From Sipunculus nudus (lineage: Eukaryota; Annelida; Sipuncula; Golfingiida; Sipunculidae): a stretch of 64,000 nt of DNA. The notes beneath the pieces are model-generated. The model saw nothing but the letters and a program-made list of their open reading frames with translations, searched no databases and was not told the origin of the DNA. The position numbers were made by a program, and so were the translations under genes. Within the stretch, counting starts at the first letter, position 1, and each line of letters starts with the position of its first letter. This document shows, in pieces, positions 47,131 through 58,527 of this stretch. Where the stretch lies: assembly GCA_026874595.1 (NCBI GenBank), contig CM049314.1, forward strand, positions 76,088,300 through 76,152,299. Direction: 5' to 3'.

Positions 47131-47940
47131 TCTCCTTATTTAATTTATCCAGTCTTTTAATAATCATATATATATATTATATATATACGGTCGATACTGG
47201 GAAGACTTTTATATAACAAATGCTTATCAGGATGCAAGTAACATTCAATATACTTTAAGTGAAACCTTTTAAAGAAAAACTTATAAAATTATGTTATAAC
47301 ATTCATGGCGGTTTTTGTTGTGATTGCCGTGTTTTCAGCCATCTGATGATGTTTAAGCTGACTGAGTAATTTGACTGTTGTAAGTAAATTTATTAGGTGC
47401 ACAATCGAACGACTGAACTGCAGTATTCACATGGGTAAAATGACCTTAATTTTAACTGCAGTTTCATTAAAGTTGTATAATAACATTTATATTTTACTTT
47501 AAAAAATAAAAATATCTTAACATGTTTTCAAAACCTCTTACCATCTTTTAGATAATAACAGTTTTTTTTCTGTATTTTATGGGTATAGTATTAACAATAC
47601 ACCTACATGCATATACAAACAAAATATTTTGTAAAACACTTTTGTTAAATTTAAAATTTAATCACAACAGAATTTTTTTAATCATTGGCGATGTTTTAGA
47701 AATTAATTGAACAGATTTTTTATATTCTGAAGACTCGTCAGTTATATATTATCTGATTTTCCATGCAAATCAAGTTAGCGGTAATTCAGATATAAATTAG
47801 TACATATGACTAAAAATCTATAACCAGAAAAAAAGAAAAACCAGAAAACATTTTTTTTAATTGATATATTTGTGTGATTCTTACCCTCTTTCCTTATGAT
47901 ATATTGACATGCAAACGGTGTCTTTAAATTGTTCATTTAA
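47131..47940. other. AT-rich interior, no gene seen
   Basis: No persuasive frame; (TA) patches at 47169-47187. Confidence 0.4.
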
Positions 47941-47949
47941 ACAATATTT

Positions 47950-48229
47950 CAACAAGCAAATGGTTATGTGTATTGAAGATATGTTGAAATTACGTATCAC
48001 CCTGATTACAACTAGCATTTCACCTAACTGTGAAACAACATTAAGTGTCCCCTGGCAATCCCTGTCACATCTGGGCCATCTGGTTTGGCTTGACCCTGAG
48101 ATGACCCCTATGAGTGGACAGACTGGAGCAGGTCTATTAAAGCATTGCTGTGGCTGATGCAGGTTCTGAACAGGCCGTCGCATTGATTGAAGCAAACACC
48201 ACTCCACTGATTCAACTGAATATCGCAAG
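47950..48229 (+). CDS. Exon-like segment, unknown protein (uncertain frame)
   Basis: One frame reads MVMCIEDMLKLRITLITTSI, then SPNCETTLSVPWQSLSHLGH and LVWLDPEMTPMSGQ. A different frame further on reads AGSEQAVALIEANTTPLIQL and ends at GCAAG/GTAAGC, a good 5' splice site at 48229/48230. The change of frame near 48125-48165 means either an intron, an indel or chance. It lies in the possible 45368-52290 element, upstream of two better segments. I do not recognise the product. Confidence 0.25.
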
Positions 48230-49216
48230 GTAAGCAGGATATATAAATTTAATAATAAATTTATAAATAACATGTATACTGATTTTCAATCTGTTGCTAA
48301 ACATTTTACAGGCAAACAGTTATGTGGTCAGTCCCATATGTCAGGATATGCTAAATGACCTATATACATAGCTTGGGTAGGGTAGCCATATTGTGTTGAA
48401 TGAATGGCCGGCTCTCAGTTCCTTAAATAATTTTACTGGTCAAAATTCAAAGCTAGGCGTACAGTTAGGGACTCCACGAGGATCCTCCCGTTTTTACTGG
48501 ATTTTACTGAAGTCAGTATCTTCAAGTTGCTTATTTTTATAAGTGACCAAACTCTTAAATTTCAGTGGGTGTGAATCCATTGTTGCTATGACAGGATCAG
48601 GGGTGCATAAATATAATGAATAAAACTTCAAGTAAACTTCAAACATAATCCAACTGAATCTAATGTAAGGAAGCAGCATCGGCCCCACTTGATAATCAAT
48701 AATGGTACAAAAGACTCACAACGTCATACACAAATTACAAGTTTAATTTTAAGTAGAATATTTTTGTATAAAATAAGCAATTTTTAATGCACTTTGGTTG
48801 ATATCCATTTCACCGTGTTTCAATGTGCCAGTGAAACACGTTTAAAGTACACGAGCTGTCAAACAGGCGGCGCAGGGATTACATTCCCATCACACATCGG
48901 ACACTGCTAAATGCCAGACCCAAAAATTGTTTAGGGAGAGTGTATGGTTCATTAGCCTTCAGGTAACATTGGACCCACAGGTGTTACAGTGCCTGTACCC
49001 GTAACACAGTATATTAGACTTGATGGATTAAATACTTTGGGTAACAAGTGGTAAAACTGAAAACCAGTTAATTTACAAAACTAAAATACTACAATAACTA
49101 TGAATAATTATTTATCAACAGTTATATCATTATGAAAATGTAAATCTTGCTGAATGGTCATTGGATGTATATATATGAATAGATACGGCAAGAAAGAATA
49201 TGGTTGATATGGAAAT

Positions 49217-49220
<4 letters not shown>
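48230..49220. other. No gene seen
   Basis: Intron-like or intergenic AT-rich sequence between two exon-like segments. Confidence 0.35.

Positions 49221-49294
<74 letters not shown>
49221..49294. repeat. (TA)n microsatellite with one GTA interruption
   Basis: About 74 bases of TA with a single ATGTAT break. Confidence 0.95.
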
Positions 49295-49298
<4 letters not shown>

Positions 49299-49403
49299 TT
49301 AAATAATTATCAAGTATTAGTCACAGATATTTGTCAATTATACATGATTGATACATGGAATATGATATAAACCTGAAAAATTCAAATGAAAATACAGGTG
49401 CAA

Positions 49404-49407
<4 letters not shown>

Positions 49408-49471
<64 letters not shown>
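49408..49471. repeat. (TA)n microsatellite
   Basis: About 64 bases of alternating AT. Confidence 0.95.
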
Positions 49472-49475
<4 letters not shown>

Positions 49476-49521
49476 TTCATCAAATATCTATACATATGTC
49501 AAGTGCCATCATCAGATCTGA

Positions 49522-49592
49522 CCTATCTTAAGATGGGTCTGACCAAATAACCGATCGGATATTGGGTTAACCATCTTAAGATGGGCCGCCCA
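49522..49592. repeat. Paired CATCTTAAGATGG palindromes
   Basis: CTATCTTAAGATGGGTC at about 49523 and CCATCTTAAGATGGGCC at about 49571 are each self-complementary and lie about 48 bases apart. Confidence 0.6.
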
Positions 49593-50133
49593 AACAGTAA
49601 CCATGATTCCACCTACACTGTACTAATCTACCAGTACTATCAGTAACATCATACTGCCATGTTTCATTAAAAGATATTCAAACATTGAGAACTTGTGTTT
49701 GCAATAGTTAAAGTAATCTATAACTTTAAATATTTGAAATCATAACAACAGCTACTTTTTTCATATCCTGTATTATTCAGTCTGTTTTTATTGATTTTTA
49801 CAGCATATTAGTAACACATAGATTTAAGAAAACCCTACTAATGTCATACCATTAACAAAATCATTCAGTGTGTCCTCATAAGGACATGAACACCCTGTAT
49901 TCTGGAATTATTCATGTGTGCAAAAGCAGCCTCTTTCTAGTTCTAAAGGTTTATTATCTGTCTATGACTTTTGGAATTTTTATTTGAGCACTTTTGATTT
50001 AGTTACTCAAATTGGTTGTGAATATAAAATTAAATATATATATAAAATATATATTATTATAGTATATATAATATATATAATATGTTATCAAAACCTGTAT
50101 GATTTGCAGTTATGTAATTGGTATAATCCACAG

Positions 50134-50313
50134 GTCTATCATCTATCAAAAGTTGGTGGAACAAACATCAGCGAGGTAGTGAGGGGGGGTCCTCAGGTCA
50201 CTGATGACCAATGCTGTGGCAAAAGGACTGAACTGGGAGGGCAGATGCCGGAATCCTGCCGCGGATTCACCAAGAAATACCGGCAGCATTACCCTCCCTG
50301 GCATTGTGTCAAT
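50134..50313 (+). CDS. Exon-like segment, 60 codons, unknown protein
   Basis: Bounded by CCACAG at 50133 and AAT/GTGAGT at 50313/50314, this gives exactly 60 in-frame codons: VYHLSKVGGTNISEVVRGGP, then QVTDDQCCGKRTELGGQMPE, then SCRGFTKKYRQHYPPWHCVN. The composition (Cys, Gly, Trp, charged residues) is unlike translated AT-rich background, so I think it is coding. The family is not recognised. It may pair with the exon at 50660. It lies within the possible 45368-52290 element and could be part of its own gene or a host gene. Good splice signals are the main evidence. Confidence 0.45.
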
Positions 50314-50659
50314 GTGAGTATATTTTTATGGACAGTATCCATCAAAGCTAACGAAGAAATTCATTTCAGGCTCTTACTTTAATTTATGCTGACTTTTCTT
50401 AAACAGAAACTGAACTGTGAATATCATGATAAAAATTACATTTTTCAGGGCAATAGTTAATCAAATATTAATGAAAAGCTAGTGAAACAATGTTTAAATA
50501 TATACTGGGGGAGTCTTAATTAATATTTGTCACCATAGGTTAAATATGGTTATATCTGCATATGTTCACGTCCTAGTAATTACAGTCACAGCAATACAAA
50601 ATGAAAATGTAACCTTCCAAATATGAACTAATTGACACGGTTCCTTCTATGTTTCCCAG

Positions 50660-50817
50660 GTGCTGTGAGAGAGAATCCACTGTCGAAAGACGCCACAGTG
50701 GACCAGGTAAAAAATACAGTGCAAAGCTGGCTGCGGTTTACTGGTGACCGTGACGGAGGGAAGAAAGACAGAACCTCAAAAAAAATTGAAAAGAAGGCAC
50801 AGCAGGAGAAATATTAG
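50660..50817 (+). CDS. Terminal exon-like segment, unknown protein
   Basis: Follows a good acceptor (CTATGTTTCCCAG, 50647-50659). The frame reading GAVRENPLSKDATVDQVKNT, then VQSWLRFTGDRDGGKKDRTS, then KKIEKKAQQEKY and a stop is helix-forming and strongly basic at the end. Joining it to the exon ending at 50313 in the phase that keeps both open needs one extra base, so there is an unseen exon, an indel, or a different acceptor. Unknown function. Confidence 0.35.
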
Positions 50818-51994
50818 GAAATATTGCAGGAGCCAGAAACCTTTTATTTAAAATCTCAGATTTCAAGGAATTTATTGAAAAGAGTAGCTTTTATTCGATT
50901 TTTAAACTGTAGGTATTATTTACATCAGTGAAATCAGGTTAGCATAGCTGCACTTTACCTTGGTCTAGCTTAGCTTGGCTTCTCTTCTGTGCACTTCAGT
51001 GGAGTTATAATTACATGCAAGACAACCTGTCATTACCTTACATGTTTTGTTTATTTAAGTTATTGTAATTAGAGTATCAGATTATTTTTATAGACATTTC
51101 AGAGATATAAGGGGGTATTATGAAAGGTTGTTTTTGAGTTCATGCCTTTTTTAAAGTCTGACAGTCATTGTGAATTTGTACCTCCTTAAACTTTGTAAAA
51201 TGCTAAGTTGAAATTATGGCCTCAAACATTGATCTTCTACTGTAAAGACTAAAGTAGTTGGTTGTTGATACACATTTATCCAAGTTTTAAAATAATGACA
51301 CTGTGACAGGCTCTTGTAGTTGTAAGATCTCAATTTTATTTCAGTTTGCAACACATAAAATGAGATTGATATGCATTTATATACATCTGTTCTGTTTATG
51401 TTTATTTAATTTAACACAATGTTTACATAAGGATGTCATTATTTAACATCTGAAATTTCAAGGATTTTTTTTAAGAGTAGGTTTTATTCAAGTTTTTAAA
51501 CAATAGGTGTTATTTACATCAGTCCCACCTTCAACTTGGTCTAGCTTCAGCACTTTAGATTAGTGTAATTATAATTACATGTAAGACAGCCTATCTTTAG
51601 TTATCATTGTTACTTAATTTTGTAAATAAACAATTAAAGTATATTATTCAATTTCATGTCTTAATTATATTGATTGCTTACCAGAGGAATTCATGGGTAA
51701 CACCTCCTGTTTATTTCCTTAAGAATTTGAAAGGGACATGAATCTGAGAACATGCAATGTAAATTATCATAAGTGAATGAACACAAAGCACTTTTTTTAA
51801 TTAAATAAATGAATTGGACATTGTATATATGGTTGTTGTGGATTATCCTGAATATTGTTATTCTAAATTGGCACAAGATTGGTCCTACATATAAATAATA
51901 TTGCAAGTTTTTCACTACACAGTTCAACAAAGGACATACACTTATTCTTCTTTTTGTGGATTTTACGATAAATTGGTCCTTCAATGTTCTACAT
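50818..51994. other. 3' flank, no further gene seen
   Basis: AT-rich sequence with an internal direct repeat: GTTATTTACATCAGTGAAATC near 50915 resembles GTTATTTACATCAGTCCCAC near 51508, each followed by CTTGGTCTAGCTT. Otherwise unremarkable. Confidence 0.4.
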
Positions 51995-52262
51995 ATGAAT
52001 AATTGCAATTACATTTGCCCGAATTTGTCCTACATATATCTAGAATACCAATACATCAGTCCTACATTGGCCCAACATAAGTCCTACGTATATATAGTAT
52101 ACCACTACATCGGTCCTACATTGGTCCTACATTGTCCCTACATTTTTGCCAACGTTGGCCCAACGTATATCCAACGTAGGCCCAAAGAGCAACAATATGT
52201 AGGGCCAACGTAACTCACCAACGTTGGTCCTACATAACATGCCTACGTTGGCCCAACGTTAG
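51995..52262. repeat. Right array of TGGCCCAACGT / GGTCCTACAT repeats
   Basis: Units of GTCCTACATTGGCCCAACAT, CCAACGTTGGCCCAACGTAT and CCTACGTTGGCCCAACGTTA, more degenerate towards the interior, oriented opposite to the left array. Confidence 0.7.
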
Positions 52263-52290
52263 TCCAACCAACCATTGCCAGCTGGGTAAG

Positions 52291-52858
52291 CTCCTCAGGT
52301 AACTTATAATTATCATTATCGGTGTACCAGAACAGTAAAAAACTCAATGCATTTGGAAAAGTGCAGTAATCTAAAATATAATCTCTAGACATTCTCCGGT
52401 AAGCATGCTGATACCACGCCAAGTTTTTTTTTTCTGGACAAGACAAGTGCTGTTGAGCGTTGTCGAGGGCTTGGCGATGGACACCAGTTGATCTTCATCT
52501 CTGGCCTGGCAGAAGAGGTTGTGATCAAAGGTCTTGGCACAGTCACTGGAATCCCTATTTGCGGGTGTGATTCTGTCAACATGGACGAAAATGTGCACTA
52601 AATGAGCACATGACAACACGTGACATATAGCGATTCTAGCCCGTCATTCAAGTTATACATACTCCAAACATACAGCAGTTTTCTGAAGGACATCAATTTC
52701 AACAGTGTCACACCCCGAAGGATTGGACGACCAGGTTCATTTAAACGGTAAACCAGACCAGCTGAAACTCTCACATACACTCCAAAAGATAAAAAAATCG
52801 TGTAAACAAACAATAAAATATGTTTAAATATACTTACATTTCTCTGTAGAGGTGTTCC

Positions 52859-52889
<31 letters not shown>

Positions 52890-52999
52890 ATATCGATTGT
52901 TACTACAGTCCACATAATTAAACACATTTGCTAACACTGGTATACTGCTTCGGTATTCACTGCATTCGAAGTTTACATGTTTAAACTTCTCCCGATCAC
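52291..52999. other. Intergenic, (TA)n at 52858-52893
   Basis: No convincing gene. Minus-strand frames at 52371-52927 include translated TA repeat and lack recognisable motifs. Confidence 0.4.
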
Positions 53000-53320
53000 A
53001 TGATCGAAGCGCCCACTGTATATATACAAGGGGACTCGCCGGCGCCTCAATCTACCAATCAACACAATTCCTTACTGAAACACGCGCTTGTCCCTCAAGG
53101 CAAAGTTGAGAAAGCTTTCACAGACAGGCTCATAGCCTCCTCTGTAGGATTACTAAAGAAATGTCACTCACAGCTGATGTTACCTGGATTCATCCAGTAC
53201 GATATGACTGAATATGCCAAAACTCAAGAAGATATTCAGTGTCACTATAGGTCATGTGAATCGCCATGGATGCACACACGGTTGATACATATCGTCGGAT
53301 TACCAGTCCGTCGGCAATAG
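53000..53320 (+). CDS. Possible small ORF, 106 codons, unknown
   Basis: ATG at 53000 to TAG at 53318-53320. The protein (MIEAPTVYIQGDSPAPQSTN, then QHNSLLKHALVPQGKVEKAF and onward) has balanced composition and no repeat, which is why I list it. I recognise no domain, see no splice signals that fix it and no TATA or poly(A) signal close by. It may be chance. Confidence 0.2.
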   Translation: MIEAPTVYIQGDSPAPQSTNQHNSLLKHALVPQGKVEKAFTDRLIASSVGLLKKCHSQLMLPGFIQYDMTEYAKTQEDIQCHYRSCESPWMHTRLIHIVGLPVRRQ

Positions 53321-54639
53321 CGATATCCACTCTGAAGTCCGTAACCGATGTATCTACGGGGCCGTCCTTAGATTTCGACGCTCTAGTTCAGCAACATCGT
53401 CTTCTCAGCTGTTTCAGACACAAAACAAATTACCACAGACTGTAGACAGCCGTCAAACTACATCTGACTGGCGTTGACTCAGGCGTTTGTAACGAGGTCC
53501 TGCTATCTATGGGTTATATACGCCTGCTGACGTCACAAGTTTTGACCGTCTTTTGACTAATCATTTCACAGAACTACACGGCTTGTCATTAACTGCATGC
53601 ATGAATACTCAAATGGACACGTCTCAAGAGATCAAACCCTAAAGAAATGCAAAATAAGCAGGTGCGATGCTTTTGGTGGCTGCAATAACAAATGTTGCTA
53701 TAGGAACCTTCAAGACATAAACCAGTTCTCGCCGATTTAAACTGTACAGATATTAATATCAAATGAGGCACCTGCGTTCTCTAACGTAAGTTCTCACGCT
53801 AACATATAAATCTGATACTCCATTTTAATTCACAATATATAAAAACTAAACATCTAGTAATACTCCTTACTTAAATATACAATAAAATAACTAAGTCACA
53901 GTCCTAGTGACAAACAGCGTCCAGAAACAAGATTTCAGAGTTAGTCTGTTGGCATATCGCAATCATCAGGTTCATTTCATATTGAGACCATCCATCCTCA
54001 GGGGTTTCAAGGTTAAGTAAACATAATAGCCCGTTGCAATGTTATTTGCATGTCTTCTAGATTTCATTCCAGAACAGAGACTGGGCCCTGATTTGATTGA
54101 CTGGTGCAAAGTGTTAGATTACAAGCAAAATTACTTAGAAATGACTTGAATCAAGCAATTCATGTTGTTTTTATTTTTCCCTAAAATTCTGGAGCTGACA
54201 GTGTAAGAAATTCAAAGATTTTGATGATATCTGCTAAACATTGGCATAAAGGATGTAAAAAGAAATACTCTGTGAACTGTATTTTTGTGATACGTCATAG
54301 TATCTTTAGAACAACAAAACTTTTACGCCTATTGTGACTTTATTTCTTCCTTGGGGGGAAATACTGGACGAAATTGTAACTTCCATCCCAGAAGACATAA
54401 CCTGCATGTCAAGCCTTGTTTTATTTATTACCAATCTCCTCAAACGCAGACTAGCGCGGACCCCTAATAAATATCTTTCAAAGTCCAGTCTTAAATTTTT
54501 TTCATACCTAATTTTTTTTTTTAATTTTAATTATTAAGTGGAATTTACGATTAAACTGGGAAATAAACTAGAATATAAATATGTCAGCGCTATTGGACAT
54601 TGGTCCGCTTTATCCACCGAGAGAAATGAAGTGGTCCAC
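53321..54639. other. Intergenic, no gene seen
   Basis: Mixed composition to 53770, then AT-rich. No persuasive frame or repeat. Confidence 0.4.
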
Positions 54640-54950
54640 GTAAAGCCCCAGTCCCATATACGTGCCGGATCAACACGGATCACATCCGGCACGATCCGGC
54701 GTGTGAACCGTGAAGCCGTCGTGATGGTCCGCGGCGATCCCTGTTGGTCCTGGAACGTCTGGGAAGGTCTATGGGGCTCCAGGAGGCCAACACGGCAGTT
54801 TTAGGAAGTTCAAAACAGCCGTGTTCGTCCGTGACGGTCCGGGGAGATGGCGACATCCGGGCTGGTCCGTGTAGCCGCCGCATAGGAATCCCGGCGGCCT
54901 TATCCGGGGCAGCCGTGTTCATCCGTGCTTATATGGGACTGGGGCTTTAC
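54640..54950. mobile_element. 311 bp GC-rich MITE with 21 bp perfect TIRs
   Basis: 54640-54660 (GTAAAGCCCCAGTCCCATAT) is a perfect 21-base inverse of 54930-54950. The interior is GC-rich with repeated CCGTG and GATCCG words, in contrast to the flanks. The 8 bases outside each end (TGGTCCAC and TGGCCCGA) agree at 5 positions, which would fit a decayed 8 bp duplication as made by hAT elements. Open frames over it are artefacts of composition. Confidence 0.75.
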
Positions 54951-56002
54951 TGGCCCGAAGACGTGCTATGCCAGGGGCAGGTCCAGGAATTTTAACAGGG
55001 TGTTGTCAGACCAAGGTGACTAGAAGGAAAACCTGAATATGGGACGAGAGCCGAATATACCTTCTTTAAAATAGGCCCGGGGCCAAAAACACCGAAGTTG
55101 GACTGAATCCAGACCCCATGAACCTCATATTATCCCCCAGATTCGCGACTGTATATGTTTGTTGTTGTTTCAATTAACTTTAATTAAAACAACAACAACA
55201 ACAACACCATGTAAAATTATTTTATTTTTCCAAAATTTTCTGTATATGTTAGATAACACAGTAGGAATAATAACTGCATATATTATATAACGGACGTCCA
55301 CCAAGCTTTGACACCTATTGCTGAAATGACACAATATAATCATTTCATAATGTAAGAACTCGCTCTTAAGTCCTGAATCTTTAAAATAATATTAATTAAC
55401 ATAACATCTTATTAATGTTAAAAACTTATTGGAAAAAAGCCGATTTCAGTTTTTACAAGCTTTTAGATTACACAAAACGTGTTCGTACAACGAAGCTTCA
55501 TTACTAGGAAAATGAGTATAAGGTGTATGTTCTGTTTTAGACTGAACATGCAGAGGCAAGGTGGCTCGAAGATACAGCATAGAAAGAGGATTTAGATCTC
55601 CCTGTCAGATGGCGTTCCGGCCATTTTAAGTGTTTGTGTAAAACCTTTGCGGATGATGAGAGTACTACTTCGATAATAAATGTTAACAAGAAATATGAAC
55701 ATTTTGTAAAGACCTTAAAATATGGAGGAGAAGAATTTAACCTTAACAGGATTTATTTTTTTGTAATGAAATATCTGACCATTTCTCAATTCATATCCAC
55801 GATGTCAGTTATCCACATACCAACATTTACAGAAAGCATAACACATGCCCAATCAATAATAAATCAGATTATATTGATGAACAAACCGCCTTTGGATAAA
55901 GCAAAAGGTTTTAATGTCTTCAGTTGTCACGGAACCTAATATAACAGATCACGTATGCGTAATGAACACACATTTTGTAATGGAGATAAAAAAATCAGAT
56001 TC
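54951..56002. other. Intergenic; (GTT)n/(AAC)n inverted pair at 55157-55206
   Basis: GTTGTTGTTT and AAAACAACAACAAC flank a short AT loop. A 101-codon frame at 55634-55939 has no recognisable motif and AT-rich composition; I do not call it a gene. Confidence 0.35.
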
Positions 56003-56698
56003 TGTAACACAAGGCAGCGGGAAAGGTCTAGTGGAATGAATAAAGAAGTCAGTGGTTTTTTGTTAACAAATAACTATAATTTATTCTTAAAACAACCCTA
56101 AAAATACAATACACTAAATCAATATAATTATACAGTGAAACAGCGGTATCGCAAAAAGTCAATACAATCACACAAAAAGATAATGGTACAATACCTGAAT
56201 ACCAACAGTGTCACCAAAATATAAGTCCTTTGAATGTAAGCTCTCGGAGAATGACAGTCCAGTGGAAAGTTCTTGCGACAACACAGAAAGTAAACTGAAG
56301 TCCAATGTATAAAATCCAGGAAAGTTCTTGAAATTTCTATAATTGCCGCATTCGTCGGATAAGGTCTTAGAATCTAACACGCTTCTGCGTCCGCTGGTAT
56401 CTGCTCTGCTGTCTGCCTGCTGGTTCCAAGCAACAGCCCTTTATATACCTTCACACCCTAAGCCGGGAACCTTCTACTTCTCGAACAGTCTACAAAGTAC
56501 CCTACTCCACAGTAAACACGCGTTTCAGGAATTCTCTAGAAAGACATAGCCGTGTGTCTCCACGCATACCAGGCTAATCACGTGACCCACAACCAAGCGT
56601 GAAAACCCAAGGCCCACATGACAACGAGAGTTCAACCAGTACGGAATGTAACAACAACACGAGTTACGCCCGTTTCACATAATAGAGCACCTGTAACA
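56003..56698 (-). mobile_element. Solo LTR of an LTR retrotransposon
   Basis: On the minus strand it begins TGTTACAGGTGC at 56698 and ends CTTGTGTTACA at 56003, so it has TG...CA ends with a 7-base inverted TGTTACA. Inside is a TATA box (GTATATAAAGG, around 56438-56450) and downstream AATAAA (near 56072-56077), the order expected of U3-R-U5. No matching LTR or internal coding region is found nearby. The flanking 5 bases (GATTC and CAGTT) do not match, so a target duplication is absent or decayed. Confidence 0.55.
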
Positions 56699-56782
56699 CA
56701 GTTAATGGCTTGACTTGCATATCCTCAATGATTCCTTAAAATTATCTTGGATTAAACGCTATAAGTTTGGAAATGGGTCCCA

Positions 56783-57190
56783 ATGGAAGTGCATTTTTAT
56801 TGTGTTTTCAGTTATCGTATTCTAAAACCTTCGGACCTGTTTCTTTGTTGCTGTAATGGCCTATATAATGAGGACATTCTATATTTTTATCAAGATTTGC
56901 TTATCGCCTTAAATACTTTTTATGACATGCGGGAAATTACAAATACAGAGCATGTAAAAAAAAAAAAAGAAATGGTCTGGTACAAAAATTATATTAGGAT
57001 TAAAAACAAAACTGTATTTTATCCTAAATGGTATAAAGCCGGCATAAAGCGTGTTGATGACATAGTGGCTTATCAGGGAACAATTTTATCTCCAACTGAA
57101 TTAAAAAGAAAATATGGGCTCGAATTTTATTTCCTGGAATATATGGCAATAAAAAGCTCAATACCTTTTTGCTGGAAATTATTTTGCTAG
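56783..57190 (+). pseudogene. LINE-type reverse transcriptase ORF, C-terminal fragment
   Basis: The frame ends with WYKAGIKRVDDIV, GTILSPTELKRKYGLEFYFL and EYMAIKSSIPFCWK. This is the block typical of the region downstream of the polymerase domain in non-LTR retrotransposon ORF2 proteins of marine invertebrates (a W-Y-K-G-I..V-D-D-L, F..KY.L..-FL.Y..L..AIP..W pattern). The polymerase motifs themselves are absent, so this is a 5'-truncated or internally cut copy. An A-rich run at 56956-56970 adds lysines. No function is expected. Confidence 0.45.
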
Positions 57191-57743
57191 CCTCCTATAT
57201 ATGTAAGGGTCGGCGAGAGAACAGTCTGATCAGTGGTGAAGAATTATCTTGTGATTTATCGCTTCTTTTGGGTAAAATTTTTACTATAAAATTATTATTA
57301 TTAATATTATACAGTCTAACCTGACTGGATATCAGTCCCTTTCGAAATTCCGTTATATTATCTATAGATAAAATCTGTAAAATACGACTACCTGACTTTT
57401 ACAGACCACGAGCAGTTTTCCCCGACCAAAGTGATATATTACTAATCAATTGACCTGCAAAAATGCGGGCACTCTTTGTGCTAACCACTGACCAGCGTAC
57501 GCTCTTTACACAACGCTTTACCAATAGGCCAACTACCTATATCGTAAGCGCTGTTTGTTATGACCTTGTATCCTGAATCTCTACCTTAGAGGGGAGCACT
57601 GTATTTTGGTCAAATCAGATGAGACCCTGTGCTAAAGACAACACGGTTTACCAGCCAAGCGAGGAATACACGGAGCCAATGTCGTTCATTTCGTTTTATG
57701 TGACAGCTCATCGACCCGGCGACAGTTTGAACAGGCCACAGGC
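57191..57743. other. Intergenic with pogo/Tigger-like TIR fragment and tRNA-like words
   Basis: CAGTCTAACCTG at 57312-57323 and AATACGACTACCTGAC near 57381 resemble the pogo-like MITE at 58528. Text near 57480-57530 (GCTAACCACTGACCAGCG, CGCTTTACCAATAGGCC) resembles antisense tRNA 5' halves, but no cloverleaf can be drawn. Confidence 0.3.
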
Positions 57744-58142
57744 TCAGAGAGAATTGCCGCACACGTGGTTTCTGGGCGGAGCTTGATGCCTGTCGAGTGT
57801 TTGTTGACTTGCATTTGGTTGGTTGCTCGTCCCATCAGCATTTTTATTTTCAGCAGACAGGCCCATCACCACAACCTCGTGTTTTAATGCATCATAAACT
57901 GTCAAAGCAGGCAGCGCGAAAATCTGTAGCTTCTTTAGAAGCGCAAGATTCCCGCTGCCTCGGGAGAGTATGACCAGCGCTAAACGGTCGGTTGATTGAC
58001 CATGCGTGAAGCTGCGGTCAGTTGCACCACTGTCTGTTTGTTTTACTGTTTTATGTGTGTACGGAGCACAGGCTCGTTTTTTGGGAGGACCCTGGGCCGA
58101 CCCTTGGCCAGGAGCCCCAGGTGGGCGACGTGACTGGCTCAC
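57744..58142 (-). CDS. Possible host first exon or small gene, unknown protein
   Basis: The minus-strand ATG at 58142 opens 132 codons: MSQSRRPPGAPGQGSAQGPP, then KKRACAPYTHKTVKQTDSGA, later LVILSRGSGNLALLKKLQIF and ALPALTVYDALKHE. The local GC content is clearly higher than its surroundings. The N-terminus is Pro/Gly/Arg-rich and probably disordered, and the middle is hydrophobic and helix-like. I do not recognise it. It could be a first coding exon that continues beyond this point by splicing; I see no strong donor. No TATA box is obvious upstream (above 58142). Confidence 0.3.
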   Translation of the reverse strand: MSQSRRPPGAPGQGSAQGPPKKRACAPYTHKTVKQTDSGATDRSFTHGQSTDRLALVILSRGSGNLALLKKLQIFALPALTVYDALKHEVVVMGLSAENKNADGTSNQPNASQQTLDRHQAPPRNHVCGNSL

Positions 58143-58527
58143 TAGATTGTTTTATTAATCCTCATGAATGGAGATCCCATAATTTTCATCTTTGATCTGT
58201 GCCACTGTGGTTTGTCTTTCATCTATTCAGTGCATTACATGAAGGCTCTAATGCAAAGAGTGGATAACATACCATGTTCCTAACAAGCAAGTGATGTTAG
58301 TAACCAGTTACGCCAGCAAACAATTTTGAGTCGTTCATATGAGCACATCGTGTCAGAAGAACCTCTATACATATGAGTACGAAGAGTATCTTATCAGAAT
58401 TCGTTTAGCGATTGACTTACACAAAACTCACCATTATATTCCACTGTAAATTTCACGCTATAAAGATGGTCTAATATGTATATTTCCGCACCAAATTTCA
58501 TCTAAATTTGTGCAGTTCCTTAATGTT
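58143..58527. other. Intergenic, no gene seen
   Basis: Upstream flank of the minus-strand frame. Unremarkable AT-rich sequence. Confidence 0.35.

Larger units (their letters stand above)
45368..52290. mobile_element. Possible 6.9 kb element with CTTACCCAGC inverted ends and palindromic terminal arrays
   Basis: The left end is CTTACCCAGCCAGCA and the inverse of the right end is CTTACCCAGCTGGCA (13 of 15 identical). Just inside each end are arrays of ACGTTGGGCCAACGT and its degenerate forms (45388-45560 left, about 51995-52262 right) in opposing orientation. Three exon-like coding segments and several microsatellites lie between. I see no clear target duplication. The ends could instead be two independent small repeats that happen to face each other. 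Confidence 0.4.

Noticed and set aside
54538-54995. Three overlapping frames on both strands of the GC-rich block
   Set aside because: Few stops because of GC richness; the block is a MITE with perfect TIRs.
55634-55939. 101-codon open frame
   Set aside because: AT-rich composition, no motif, no splice or promoter signals, and no obvious continuation.
57470-57540. Possible antisense tRNA or tRNA-derived SINE
   Set aside because: Only short words resemble tRNA arms; no complete cloverleaf or A/B box pair could be drawn.
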